64,000 nt of DNA from Nitrosomonas sp. Is79A3 (GTDB taxonomy: Bacteria; Pseudomonadota; Gammaproteobacteria; Burkholderiales; Nitrosomonadaceae): the NCBI RefSeq assembly GCF_000219585.1, contig NC_015731.1, positions 3,472,001 through 3,536,000 on the forward strand. The letters are read 5' to 3'. Position 1 is the stretch's first letter. Every line of letters starts with the position of its first letter. Positions 9,532 through 18,205 of the stretch are shown piece after piece. Position numbers and translations under genes: made by a program. The notes below the pieces were generated by a model. It saw only the letters and a program-made list of their open reading frames with translations. It made no database searches and was not told where the DNA came from.

Positions 9532-10771
9532 AGCGTAACGCCTCTGCCGGATTAACTTTGGAAGCACGATAGCTGGGATAAATCGTTGCCAGCAGGCTAA
9601 GGATAAATGAGGTTACGGCAACAGTCGTGATATCCCCCATCTGCGGATCGGTTGGAATCTTGCTGATGTAATAAATCTCCCGCGACAAGAACTGAACGTG
9701 GAATAAACTTTCAATAAATGCCACCACCTCACCCACGTTGTAGGCTAGCAGCATACCACCCGCAACGCCCAGAAAAGTGCCAAAAACGCCAATAAACGTC
9801 CCCTGCACAATGAATATCTTCATAATGCTGCGCGGGCTTGCGCCGAGGGTACGTAAAATCGCGATATCCGATTCTTTGTCGGTCACCGCCATTACCAATG
9901 TGGAAACAATATTGAATGCTGCCACCGCAATAATCAATGCAAGAATCAACGATAACATGCGTTTCTCGATCTGGATTGCACGAAAATAATTGGCATGCTG
10001 TTTTGTCCAGTCACTGATATAGCTGTCGATCGTCAGCATCGCGGGTAATTCTTGAACAACTTGAGGTGCCAGAAACAAATCCTTCAGCTTCAGCCGCACA
10101 CCGGAAACATCATCGTTATCCATGCGATAAAGTTTTTGCGCATCGAACATGTGAATCAGAACCAATCCGGAGTCATATTCAAAATGCCCTGCTTCGAAGA
10201 TGCCGACCACGGTGAATTGCTTTAACCGTGGCAAGATACCCGCTGGCGTGACTTGCCCTTGCGGTGAAATTAAAACAATTTTATCACCGAGGAAAGTGCC
10301 CATAGATCGGGCCAATTCCATGCCGATGACGATACCAAATTCGCCCGGCACCAGATTATCCAACTTTCCGCTAGCCATCATTCTTCCAAAATCCGCCACC
10401 TTGTCCTCCATCGTCGGCAGAACACCACGCACAACAACGCCTTGAACAACTTGGTTGTGCGATAGCATACCTTGCGCATTGACATAAGGCGCGGCAGCTT
10501 CTACGAATGGATGCTTAACGGCTTCTTCTGCGGTTTGCTGCCAGTGACTCAGATTGCCATGAATGCTACCGATCTGAACATGCGAAGCGACGCCTAGAAT
10601 CCGTGTACGCACTTCTTTCTGGAACCCATTCATGACCGACATGACGGTAATGAGTGCCGTCATTCCCAGCGTAATACCCATCAGAGAAATCAATGAAATA
10701 AACGAGATGAAATGATTGCGTTTTTTGGCACGCGTATAGCGTAAACCAATGAAAAGTTCATAAGGGGACAC
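9524..10771 (-). CDS. lolC: Lipoprotein-releasing ABC permease LolC/LolE family
   Basis: 415 residues. N-terminal helix within the first 50 residues ([31 protein letters not shown], here shortened to the hallmark MSVMNGF), a large periplasmic domain, and three C-terminal helices with the FtsX-type core ending [15 protein letters not shown]. The start codon is GTG (10771-10769). Proteobacteria with one such permease use it as LolF/LolC homodimer with LolD; only one copy occurs here, so it may serve both LolC and LolE roles. First gene of the lolC-lolD-ABC operon. The 108-base gap upstream should hold the promoter. Confidence 0.93.
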   Translation of the reverse strand: MSPYELFIGLRYTRAKKRNHFISFISLISLMGITLGMTALITVMSVMNGFQKEVRTRILGVASHVQIGSIHGNLSHWQQTAEEAVKHPFVEAAAPYVNAQGMLSHNQVVQGVVVRGVLPTMEDKVADFGRMMASGKLDNLVPGEFGIVIGMELARSMGTFLGDKIVLISPQGQVTPAGILPRLKQFTVVGIFEAGHFEYDSGLVLIHMFDAQKLYRMDNDDVSGVRLKLKDLFLAPQVVQELPAMLTIDSYISDWTKQHANYFRAIQIEKRMLSLILALIIAVAAFNIVSTLVMAVTDKESDIAILRTLGASPRSIMKIFIVQGTFIGVFGTFLGVAGGMLLAYNVGEVVAFIESLFHVQFLSREIYYISKIPTDPQMGDITTVAVTSFILSLLATIYPSYRASKVNPAEALRYE

Positions 10772-10880
10772 GAATTTAATAGACCCGTAATAAGTTCAAT
10801 TGCGAAGTTTGCCACACTTAAGCGCGGCATAACAAATAATCAAGAAATTGTAATCAGGAATTGTTACTGCAGGATTTCCG

Positions 10881-11600
10881 TTAGAAACCGCCGCGCGCCG
10901 CATTGACCATTTCTGTCAGCTTGGCTACGTCCAACACATGTAAATCGTGCCCTTGACGCATAATAAGCTCACTTTTTACCAGCTTATTCAGCTCTCGCGA
11001 TACGGCTTCACGATGCGTGCTGACCAAATTGGCGATTTCAGTCTGGGTTGGCGCCGGAGAGATGATTGCAGCATTCGCAGATGTCATGTAATTCCTTGCC
11101 AAACGCAGCAATTCCGACTGAATACGATTACGCACAGCCAGTGTGCTGTAATCATAAACGCGTTCGGTCAAGCGGCGAACTTGGCCGGTCAAGCGCTTCA
11201 GAATGATTTCGGCTATCTGGCGATTGGAATAAATCAGATTCTGAAAATCCAACGCATGCATCGATGCCAGCAATACACTGGTTCTGGCAACCACTGTTGC
11301 CGAGCGGGGATGGCCATCAATCGCCGTCAATTCACCAAACATCTCACCGGTGGATAAATCACATAAAATAACTTCCTGACCCAACAGGCCATGATACATG
11401 ACACGAATTTCACCCTGCACAATAAAAAAGGCGCTGTTGGTGTGATCATGATAGCGCACAATCTCATTCCCGGCCTCATAGCGATGCCACTGACAAGCAG
11501 CCGCAACCATTTCAATATCTGCATGTGACAGACATTGAAATTCCTTGATAACAGATAGCATGGCATTAGCACGCTCAGCCGGTATATTTCGTGTGGTCAT
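10881..11600 (-). CDS. Crp/Fnr family transcriptional regulator
   Basis: About 239 residues from the ATG at 11600 (MTTRNIPAERAN); the frame extends to a TTG at 11639. An N-terminal cyclic-nucleotide-binding beta-roll (about residues 20-130, with GEMFGELTAIDGHPRSATVVA) is followed by a dimerisation helix and a Crp-type helix-turn-helix (TQTEIANLVSTHREAVSREL). The cNMP phosphate-binding cassette matches Crp-like GE(L/M)-x-x-RSATVxA form only loosely. The Fnr cysteine cluster is absent, so it does not look like an oxygen-sensing Fe-S protein. Monocistronic, next to the IS5 insertion. Targets unknown. Confidence 0.88.
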   Translation of the reverse strand: MTTRNIPAERANAMLSVIKEFQCLSHADIEMVAAACQWHRYEAGNEIVRYHDHTNSAFFIVQGEIRVMYHGLLGQEVILCDLSTGEMFGELTAIDGHPRSATVVARTSVLLASMHALDFQNLIYSNRQIAEIILKRLTGQVRRLTERVYDYSTLAVRNRIQSELLRLARNYMTSANAAIISPAPTQTEIANLVSTHREAVSRELNKLVKSELIMRQGHDLHVLDVAKLTEMVNAARGGF

Positions 11601-11728
11601 TTCGCTTTTATCCAACGTTCCAGAATGTTTCTTCCTCAATCAGTCCGGTGATTCTAAACAACTCTGCTTTCCCCTGAAATGAGTAATGATATATCAATTC
11701 GACAGAATATTCTGTTTGATGGAACTAC

Positions 11729-11744
11729 TTAGTCAGCCCTGAAA
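11729..11744 (+). repeat. IS left inverted repeat
   Basis: TTAGTCAGCCCTGAAA, matching the right end in inverse orientation at 14 of 16 bases. Confidence 0.8.
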
Positions 11745-11852
11745 TATCCACAAGCACTTGATACTATGCTTGAATGATCTGATTCTTAATGCTCATAACG
11801 ACCGGAAATGTTAAAATATCCAAGTGTTTTCTGGTCGAAATGGTGATTAAAA

Positions 11853-13262
11853 ATGCTCAGACGTAGCAGTACGATTCATCAACCGAATTTGTTTGGAACA
11901 GATTTGTTGATGCAACTTGACCCCAATGATCCGTTGCTGAAGCTTGCATCAGCGATACCCTGGCAAGAATTTGAGGAATCATTTTCCATCCATTACACGA
12001 CGGCGGCAGGTGCGCCGAGTAAGCCGATCCGGCTGATGGTTGGGTTATTGATACTGAAGCAGTTAGAGAATCTGAGTGACGAATCGATAGTATTGCAGTG
12101 GAAGCGCAATCCTTATTACCAGGCTTTTTGCGGCATGAAAGAATTCCAGCAAAAGCTGCCTTGCCATAGTACGGAGCTAGTACATTTTCGCAAGCGCATA
12201 GGTGCGCAAGGGGTAGAGCGGATTTTCCAGATGAGCGTTGGTTTGCATGGGGAATCGGCGCTGGAAGATGTGGTTCATGTTGACACGACTGTGCATGAGA
12301 AGAACATCACGTACCCGACAGATAGCAAACTAGCGATCAAGATTATCAATCGCCTCAACAAGATTGGCCCCGCCCACGGCATTTCACAGCGGCGTACTTT
12401 CGTCAAAGAAGTGAAGTCACTGCGCCTGGATATTCGGTACTACCGGCACGTGAAGAAAAGAGCTAAGGCCAAACGCGCATTAAAGCGGCTCAGAACCATT
12501 GCAGGTGTATTGATACGGGAACTCAGGAGGGAATTACCGCAGCACTGTCTGTTTGAATGCTATCAACGGGACTTTCTATTGTATGAGCGCGTATTACGGC
12601 AACAGCAAAACGATAAGAACAAGATCTACTCATTGCACGAACCGCAAGTGTACTGTGTCGCCAAGGGGAAAGACCACAAACAATATGAGTACGCTAGCCA
12701 AGCATCGGTCGCCAGTACCGCAAAAGGTAATCTGATCGTCGGCGTAATCAGTCACGAACAGAATCTGCATGACAGCAATACGTTACCAGAGATCCTGCGT
12801 CATGTTGAGATTTCGCGCGGGAAAGCAGCCAAGCAAGCCGTATGCGATCGCGGCTACCGCGGCAAACGTGAAGTCAATGGAACCCAGATCATTTTGCCCG
12901 GAAAAGGACTCAAGAAAGATACCCGATACCAGAAAGACAAGAAGCGGAAACAGTGCAGGAGGCGTGCCGCGATTGAACCCATTATCGGCCACCTGAAATC
13001 GGATTATCGAATGGCGAGGAACTATCTGAAAGGCGCTATTGGCGATCGCATCAACCTGCTGATGGCTGCTGCCGCCTGGAATCTGAAACAATGGCTGCTG
13101 GCCATTTTTTGGCTCTTTTTCCCATGGCGGAAACTGCAAATTATCGGATTCCTTGATGGAAATTTAAACTACCAGGGCATGCATTTTAGTAAGCAAGAGT
13201 TTCCCCGGGCAGCTTTTCCAGAACAACTGTCGTTTGATACTTTTTCAGGGTCGACTAATTAA
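11853..13262 (+). CDS. IS5 family transposase
   Basis: 469 residues. N-terminal region with PIRLMVGLLILKQLENLSDE typical of IS5-type transposases (DUF772), then a DDE catalytic domain: first Asp in VVHVDTTVHEKN, second in AVCDRGYRG, and the Glu in RRRAAIEPIIGHLKSDYRM. A basic linker separates the two halves. ATG start 109 bases inside the left repeat. The last two codons and the TAA stop fall across and outside the right inverted repeat, so the stop is partly supplied by flanking DNA. The protein cuts and joins the inverted-repeat ends of its own element. Confidence 0.93.
   Translation: MLRRSSTIHQPNLFGTDLLMQLDPNDPLLKLASAIPWQEFEESFSIHYTTAAGAPSKPIRLMVGLLILKQLENLSDESIVLQWKRNPYYQAFCGMKEFQQKLPCHSTELVHFRKRIGAQGVERIFQMSVGLHGESALEDVVHVDTTVHEKNITYPTDSKLAIKIINRLNKIGPAHGISQRRTFVKEVKSLRLDIRYYRHVKKRAKAKRALKRLRTIAGVLIRELRRELPQHCLFECYQRDFLLYERVLRQQQNDKNKIYSLHEPQVYCVAKGKDHKQYEYASQASVASTAKGNLIVGVISHEQNLHDSNTLPEILRHVEISRGKAAKQAVCDRGYRGKREVNGTQIILPGKGLKKDTRYQKDKKRKQCRRRAAIEPIIGHLKSDYRMARNYLKGAIGDRINLLMAAAAWNLKQWLLAIFWLFFPWRKLQIIGFLDGNLNYQGMHFSKQEFPRAAFPEQLSFDTFSGSTN
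13243..13258 (-). repeat. IS right inverted repeat
   Basis: TTTCAGGGTCGACTAA. The transposase reading frame runs through this repeat and stops just outside it. Confidence 0.8.
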
Positions 13263-13417
13263 CAAAACCGATTGGCCGGCAGCTCCTCCGTAACAATGAG
13301 GATAAGGCGAGCATTTAAAGATTTAGTCAACAATCGTTTTTATGCTGTCATTGACTTGGAGAATTTTATGTTTTAAGTTGAGGTTTGTTTACTAAAAATA
13401 ATAGCTTTCTTGATGAA

Positions 13418-14071
13418 ATGCATATGGAATCACTCTCTAAACTCTTGATCGCTCTTGCATCGCTAGCATGGCCAGTCATTTTTGCTCTGATATTATTCAA
13501 ATTTTCTGACCCGCTAAAAAAATTGATCGAATCAGCACACTCCAGAAAGTTTAAGATCAAAATAGCAGGGAATGAGCTTACAATGGAAGAAGTGTCGGAA
13601 CAGCAACGTCGAATTCTTGATGACATTCAGTCAAAACTGGCAGAGCTAGAAAAGCGACTTGCTAAAAATGATGCTACACCTCTTAGAGTTATTAACTCAC
13701 TTACTCCAAGCACCAAACGGATTCTTTGGGTTGATGATCAGCCAAAGAATAATAGCTTTTTGGTCGCTTTGCTTGAGGACAGAGGTGTGAAAGTGGATGT
13801 CGCACTAAATACTAATGAAGGCATTGCGAAATTCAAATCACATTCATATGACATGATTATTTCGGACATGGGACGTCCTGAGGGTGGAAAGGCGGGAATA
13901 GATCTTGCCTTGAAAATTCGAACCATAGATCCTCAGATCCCATTTTTTATATTCTGTGGCAGTTGGGCGGCAAGAAAACTACATCAAGAGTCTCTGCAAG
14001 CTGGAGTCAATGAAATAACGTCATCAGGAACTACGCTTCTTAGTCTTCTTCCGTTATCAAATGGAAACTAG
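13418..14071 (+). CDS. Membrane-anchored receiver-domain (REC-like) protein
   Basis: About 217 residues from the ATG at 13418 (a second ATG at 13424; the frame opens at a TTG at 13385 whose purine-rich sequence is too close to serve). Residues up to about 25 form a membrane helix (LIALASLAWPVIFALILF), followed by a charged helical linker likely to be coiled coil (SEQQRRILDDIQSKLAELEKRL is its core, positions 13600-13665), then a receiver-like domain. The acidic pocket (ILWVDDQP) and phospho-acceptor Asp (MIISDMGRP) are present, but the conserved Thr/Ser is Cys (IFCGSW) and the C-terminal Lys is missing. No histidine kinase is nearby. Unknown function; possibly a phosphorylation-independent signalling module. 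It starts 155 bases after the IS5 element. Confidence 0.75.
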   Translation: MHMESLSKLLIALASLAWPVIFALILFKFSDPLKKLIESAHSRKFKIKIAGNELTMEEVSEQQRRILDDIQSKLAELEKRLAKNDATPLRVINSLTPSTKRILWVDDQPKNNSFLVALLEDRGVKVDVALNTNEGIAKFKSHSYDMIISDMGRPEGGKAGIDLALKIRTIDPQIPFFIFCGSWAARKLHQESLQAGVNEITSSGTTLLSLLPLSNGN

Positions 14072-14075
14072 TATT

Positions 14076-14101
14076 TCAGCCCAGTTATTACTTCTGGCTG
14101 A
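14076..14101. terminator. Possible bidirectional terminator between convergent genes
   Basis: TCAGCC at 14076-14081 pairs with GGCTGA at 14096-14101 around a 14-base loop. It spans the 16-base gap between the receiver-protein stop and the rlpA stop. The stem is short, so support is modest. Confidence 0.35.
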
Positions 14102-14591
14102 TCTTATCGTCAAGATGCTCAATTTTTACTTTAACCACCCCATGCAAGCCGATTTTTTTTGCAGCGGCGTGGGATAAGTCGATGATTCTTCCTTTTTTGA
14201 AAGGACCTCGATCATTGACGAGGACATCGACATGACGGCCATTGTGCAGATTGGTAACTCTGACTTTGGAAGGCAGCGGAAGCGTTTTATGGGCTGCGGT
14301 TAAACCATGAGGAACGAAGCGCGTACCCATGGCCGTGCGATTGCCTGATTCTGAACCGTACCAGGATGCATGGCCGACTTCCCGGTATCCGGCAGCTGAG
14401 CGTAATGGGTAATAGGTTATCCCTTGTACTTTATAAGGTTTGTTGTAAGGAGCGGTAAGATTAGGCGCCTGATCACCGCGCATTTCTGCCGATCGCTGCG
14501 AAGTGCCGGAAAACATGGAAGCACAACCGCTTATCAAACCGGCGGTCAGCAACATTAAGCCAATTTGTTTGCGATAGACAGATTGTTGCAT
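14088..14591 (-). CDS. rlpA: RlpA-family septal ring lipoprotein
   Basis: 167 residues with a lipoprotein signal (MLLTAGLISGCAS; lipobox Cys about 23) and a double-psi beta-barrel: GHASWYGSESGNRTAMGTRF, LPLPSKVRVTNLHNGRHV, VLVNDRGPF and RIIDLSHAAAKKIGL. RlpA proteins are outer-membrane-anchored lytic transglycosylases acting on denuded glycan strands at the septum; the catalytic Asp lies in the NDRGPF motif. The C-terminal SPOR domain found in E. coli and Pseudomonas RlpA is absent, so septal targeting must differ. Single gene, convergent with the receiver-like gene. Confidence 0.88.
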   Translation of the reverse strand: MQQSVYRKQIGLMLLTAGLISGCASMFSGTSQRSAEMRGDQAPNLTAPYNKPYKVQGITYYPLRSAAGYREVGHASWYGSESGNRTAMGTRFVPHGLTAAHKTLPLPSKVRVTNLHNGRHVDVLVNDRGPFKKGRIIDLSHAAAKKIGLHGVVKVKIEHLDDKISQK

Positions 14592-14771
14592 AGCGTCTTT
14601 AATACAAAAGTTTATATACGCAGATTATTATAACCACATCCTGTTGCAAATATCCATTGGGCGGGTCTTTGTCCTGGTAACAAAATTTTGAATCTGCTCT
14701 AGTCAATCACATTATGAAAATGGACTGATCTCAGGCGCGTGGTGCAAATCGGCATGACACGGATACCGTGA
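14592..14771. other. Gene-free stretch upstream of rlpA
   Basis: Together with the agmatinase remnant it forms a 390-base interval without an intact gene. The part next to rlpA is AT-rich and should hold its promoter. Nothing else is recognisable. Confidence 0.4.
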
Positions 14772-14961
14772 TTGCAGAAGCTGAGCGCATTGTCGACGGA
14801 TTTTGTCCACTGCGCAGGCATAGCGATCATTCGTAGTTTTACCGGAATCAATCTGATCGGCATGGATATCGTTAAAGTTGCTCCTGCTTATGATCACAGC
14901 ACTGGCCGCCGCGCATATCGCCTGCGACCTGATCTGCCTTTACGCAAAACGCAAAACTTAG
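14772..14961 (+). pseudogene. Remnant of an agmatinase/ureohydrolase gene (C-terminal end)
   Basis: In one frame the translation reads STDFVHC..., AIIRSFTGINLIGMDIVKVAP and AYDHS, which matches the conserved C-terminal block of the agmatinase (SpeB) branch of the ureohydrolase family (GINLxGMDVVEVAPAYDHS form). Immediately after AYDHS the match continues in the next frame as LAAAHIACDLICLYAKRK up to a TAG at 14959-14961, exactly where agmatinases end. So the gene is frameshifted by a small deletion and has lost most of its 5' part. It is non-functional. Its presence points to loss of an arginine/agmatine pathway step. Confidence 0.75.
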
Positions 14962-14982
14962 CGGCTTGTTAAATCTACCCGG

Positions 14983-16038
14983 TCACTGAAAAAATGGAAA
15001 ACGAATATCAACCGGCGCACCATTAATTAATGGTGTTTCTACCGGGTTGATAAATTCTAGGTGAGCCAATATGGCTGATCGAGGGTATTCTAGTAAATTA
15101 ATGCCGTCAGTCGGTGATTTTTGAGTCACGCCTGGAATAGAGGTAATTCGAGCTTTGGCAGTTTCTCCGTTGGGAAAAATTACCGTAACGATCTGATCAA
15201 TTACCACATAATCCTGATATTTCGGCGGAATAAACGCGCTGATATGTGCTTTTTCAGGAAAGATGATGTCTAAAAATGGTTGACCTTTCCCTAGATATTC
15301 TCCGGGCTGCACAAATAATTCTGTGATTAATCCTTCTGCGGGTGCTGTAAGCAGTAACTGTTTCTTCTGCGCTTTAATTTGCTCCAGTTCTAAATTTAAT
15401 TGACTAATCCGGTTCGCCATCTGAAAAGTATCTGCAGGAAACCCTTGGTCTCGTCGTTGCGACCTTTCATGCAGCGCTAAACTCTCAAGCGCACCATGAT
15501 ATTGGTTACGCGCTGTTGCAACTTCAGCTTGTGTGGCTGCGCCCTGCTTAAATAATGATTCATATTGATGCAAACGATTTTGATAGAATTTTTCTTGTTC
15601 CTGGGCAAACTTCAACAGTGGCGCAGACTGCAACGTCGCATTGCCTGATTGGCGTTGTAGCTTATTTTTTTCCTCACTCAGAAAATTAATTTCAGTGGTT
15701 ATCCGCTGGAAACTATCTTCCAGTGGCAAATTCTCCAATATGGCCAGCTCTTCACCCTCTGTCACCGTATGCAATGATTTGACAAATACCTGCTTTACAT
15801 AGCCATCAACCGATGCGCGCACGATGATATGCGGGACAGTAATACGCCCGTCCGCTTTGACAATTATCATTTCTTGCAATACCAATCCAATCAGATATAG
15901 CAGGGGAAGGCTAGCGACGATTAAAATCAAATACCAGCGCCACGGTTTTCTAGGGCGTTTTGCCTCTCCATACTGAATACGTAAGCCCCGGTCATCATCC
16001 GGCATTCTTTGCTCTGGTTGATTAAAGCGGATTTTCAT
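14983..16038 (-). CDS. HlyD-type periplasmic adaptor (membrane fusion protein)
   Basis: 351 residues. A cytoplasmic N-terminus of about 35 residues precedes one membrane helix (WYLILIVASLPLLYLIGLVL). A biotinyl-lipoyl-like half (VDGYVKQVFVKSLHTVTEGE), a long helical hairpin (EKNKLQRQ...RNQYHGALESLALHERSQ) and the second half (TAPAEGLITELFVQPGEYLG) with a C-terminal beta-barrel (DIRFPF) follow. Such adaptors join an inner-membrane pump or synthase to an outer-membrane channel. It is the last gene of the four-gene operon; its start overlaps the TolC-like stop by 17 bases. The partner synthase is probably the GT2 protein, as in BgsA/BgsB mixed-linkage glucan systems of rhizobia. Confidence 0.85.
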   Translation of the reverse strand: MKIRFNQPEQRMPDDDRGLRIQYGEAKRPRKPWRWYLILIVASLPLLYLIGLVLQEMIIVKADGRITVPHIIVRASVDGYVKQVFVKSLHTVTEGEELAILENLPLEDSFQRITTEINFLSEEKNKLQRQSGNATLQSAPLLKFAQEQEKFYQNRLHQYESLFKQGAATQAEVATARNQYHGALESLALHERSQRRDQGFPADTFQMANRISQLNLELEQIKAQKKQLLLTAPAEGLITELFVQPGEYLGKGQPFLDIIFPEKAHISAFIPPKYQDYVVIDQIVTVIFPNGETAKARITSIPGVTQKSPTDGINLLEYPRSAILAHLEFINPVETPLINGAPVDIRFPFFQ

Positions 16039-18205
16039 GAATATATTTTTCCCAATCTTTCAATGATTGAATAACCAGTCCATTAAAATTTGAGGCACGC
16101 AAATGATTGTAAAGCTTTTGCATTGTGTCCCTAAAAAATGCTTGCGGCTTGTGTGCATAGCTATTTTCCACACCTAGTTCAGGTTCCAGACTCTGAGCCA
16201 GGCTAAACATGAGTTCCGGGTACTGTTGCATTGCGGATTTCATTGTCATTGCAATACTGTTTAAATTCATAGAGTAATACATTACCGTGATTTCTTTTAT
16301 GCCGCTCTCTCTCAATTGACAGGGAATACATAGATCAAAGGATGTTTCTTTCGCCAGATAACGGGGATGAATACTGATTGCAACTGGCCAGGGAGAAATA
16401 CGGGCAGCTTGATGAATTGTTTCTAAAAACGCTTCCAGCTTATCTCTTCCCTCTAATTCTCCGGCAAATTGATCGGGTTCAATATCAAGATGCAATCCTT
16501 CGAAATTAATAGGCTTTAATCTCTTGATAATTTCCAGTAACCGTATCCGCTCTTTCGGAAGAATCCAATCCGGATCACCCAGTAACAATTCAACTTTCAC
16601 GCCCTGGTGCTTGGCATCTCGCAAGAATTTATTTAATGCGGCGGGATGAGAGACAACCGATGCAATTTGTTGTTCATCTAAAGACAGCAGTGCGCGGCCT
16701 ATTTGCATCGACCGGCTTTTCTCCCAGAACCCTGGCCGATTCACAATGTCGTCATAATTCCAGGCATAAACTGAGAAACTCATCGATGTTGAATCCGAGC
16801 GATTGACTATAGGTTGATCGTTCGAATCTATTAATTTCAATGGCTTCGTCTCTTTCGCACCTCGCTTTTCAAAAAAATGATCAGCTTTCTTCAGTGGTTC
16901 AAGCATTCCAGCCAAATCCGTTTCTGAGCGAACGGCCTCGCTCGTGCCGCTCGGCGCTGAAATAAATTGACGCAGACGAACATGCAGTTTCCACTGTTCT
17001 GCTTCCGCTTCCACGTATTCAATGGCAGCCCGGTAATACGTATTAATAGCTTGAATATATTTTTCAAGCGCATCTCCATCCAATGCGTGCAGACGTAAAT
17101 ACCGCTCGCGCACAGATTCCCGGGTCGCATCAAGCCGGGTTTGCTGAAACTTGATTTGTTGCATGAGCTGCTGATAACGGCCTAGCATAGATCGAAATTC
17201 CAGATTAAGTTCCTGATCCCGGCGGGTATATTCAGCCTGAAAGCTAATCAGCTGGCTGTTTAAGCGAGATTGTTCATTTTTCCGGTAGCTAACGATTTCA
17301 AGCGGCATCCTAAAATTGAATCCTACCACCCCCCCATAGCCCCATTGCACTGAATCAGGAGAAGGATGCGGTATCGCAGGCCCGCCAAATGCAGTGACTG
17401 AGATATCGGAATCGATTCCTTGCCAGTTTTGTGTTTCCCGGACCTTGCGTAAATTATCGATTTGAGTTTGTAAAATCTCCAGATCAAGCTGTTTGATATC
17501 ATAAGATAAGATATCTGTTACCGCATTTAACTTGGGTTTAATTGCCTCAAAAGGTGTGACGGAAGTATTCGTTAAATGTGCTAGCCTAATCAACGCTTGC
17601 TCTTTGTTGTTCATGAACTCTAATCGCCTCCGCTCTGCCTGTTCAAAAGCAGAAAGAAAATCGAAATAATCTGACATGAGTAACAACCCTGTTTCATGTC
17701 TCTGGCGCAAAGTTTTTTCGATGCCTGCATTGCGCAGATGGATGTAGGCATTGTTCAGCGCCAGCATTTTCTCTGCGCTCCAATAAGCCGCGTAATTCTC
17801 TTCCATAAACAGTGCAGCTAATCGTTTGCTCCACTCATGGCGGACATTCTCAATTTTTACTTGGGCTTCCGCATCACCAATCGCACGATCTTGTCTTTCT
17901 GCACTCCCCAGCAAGGGGTAACGTAAACCGATACGGGCCAAAGGGTCAAAAAAGTGACCGAAAGGCTCTCTTGCAAATGGACTTTTTTGATAACCTCCTG
18001 ATACACCGCCAAAAACCTCCCAACCTTTTTGCGCTTCGCTAGCCCGCAAATGAAATTGCTGCGCTTCAAGATCTGCTTGTGTCTTCAGAACGGAAGCTGC
18101 TTGATCCAAATGCAAATAAAAATCCGCAAGTGTTCTGACTTCAGCTCCAGCAGTGATAGGTAATAAGAGGAACAATATCTGTAAAAGGTACCAATGAATC
18201 TTCAT
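16022..18205 (-). CDS. TolC-like outer-membrane channel fused to a glycosidase-like barrel domain
   Basis: 727 residues, far longer than a normal TolC protein (about 450-490). Signal peptide at the N-terminus (WYLLQILFLLLPITAGAEV). Residues about 25-430 look like an outer-membrane efflux protein: long amphipathic helices such as LDLEILQTQIDNLRKVRETQ and a short beta-stretch with GYGGVVGFNFRMPLEIV. Residues about 470-727 start FSVYAWNYDDIV and contain GVKVELLLGDPDWIL, EGLHLDIEPDQF (DxE-like acidic pair as in GH18-type TIM barrels), PWPVAISIHPRYL and EITVMYYSMN, a beta/alpha-barrel pattern. The enzyme half probably sits in the periplasm or at the exit of the channel and could trim or release the exported polymer. 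Start overlaps the GT2 stop (ATGA). Confidence 0.8.
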   Translation of the reverse strand: MKIHWYLLQILFLLLPITAGAEVRTLADFYLHLDQAASVLKTQADLEAQQFHLRASEAQKGWEVFGGVSGGYQKSPFAREPFGHFFDPLARIGLRYPLLGSAERQDRAIGDAEAQVKIENVRHEWSKRLAALFMEENYAAYWSAEKMLALNNAYIHLRNAGIEKTLRQRHETGLLLMSDYFDFLSAFEQAERRRLEFMNNKEQALIRLAHLTNTSVTPFEAIKPKLNAVTDILSYDIKQLDLEILQTQIDNLRKVRETQNWQGIDSDISVTAFGGPAIPHPSPDSVQWGYGGVVGFNFRMPLEIVSYRKNEQSRLNSQLISFQAEYTRRDQELNLEFRSMLGRYQQLMQQIKFQQTRLDATRESVRERYLRLHALDGDALEKYIQAINTYYRAAIEYVEAEAEQWKLHVRLRQFISAPSGTSEAVRSETDLAGMLEPLKKADHFFEKRGAKETKPLKLIDSNDQPIVNRSDSTSMSFSVYAWNYDDIVNRPGFWEKSRSMQIGRALLSLDEQQIASVVSHPAALNKFLRDAKHQGVKVELLLGDPDWILPKERIRLLEIIKRLKPINFEGLHLDIEPDQFAGELEGRDKLEAFLETIHQAARISPWPVAISIHPRYLAKETSFDLCIPCQLRESGIKEITVMYYSMNLNSIAMTMKSAMQQYPELMFSLAQSLEPELGVENSYAHKPQAFFRDTMQKLYNHLRASNFNGLVIQSLKDWEKYIHENPL

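Larger units (their letters stand above)
11729..13258 (+). mobile_element. Complete IS5-type insertion sequence
   Basis: Ends are defined by imperfect 16-base inverted repeats: TTAGTCAGCCCTGAAA at 11729-11744 and TTTCAGGGTCGACTAA at 13243-13258 (14 of 16 positions match). The element is about 1.53 kb and carries one transposase gene on the plus strand. No convincing target-site duplication is visible immediately outside the repeats. It lies between the Crp/Fnr gene and the receiver-domain gene. The transposase frame is intact, so it may be active. Confidence 0.85.

Noticed and set aside
13259..13264. Target-site duplication for the IS5 element.
   Set aside because: Bases on the two sides (CTAC and TTAAC) do not match as direct repeats.
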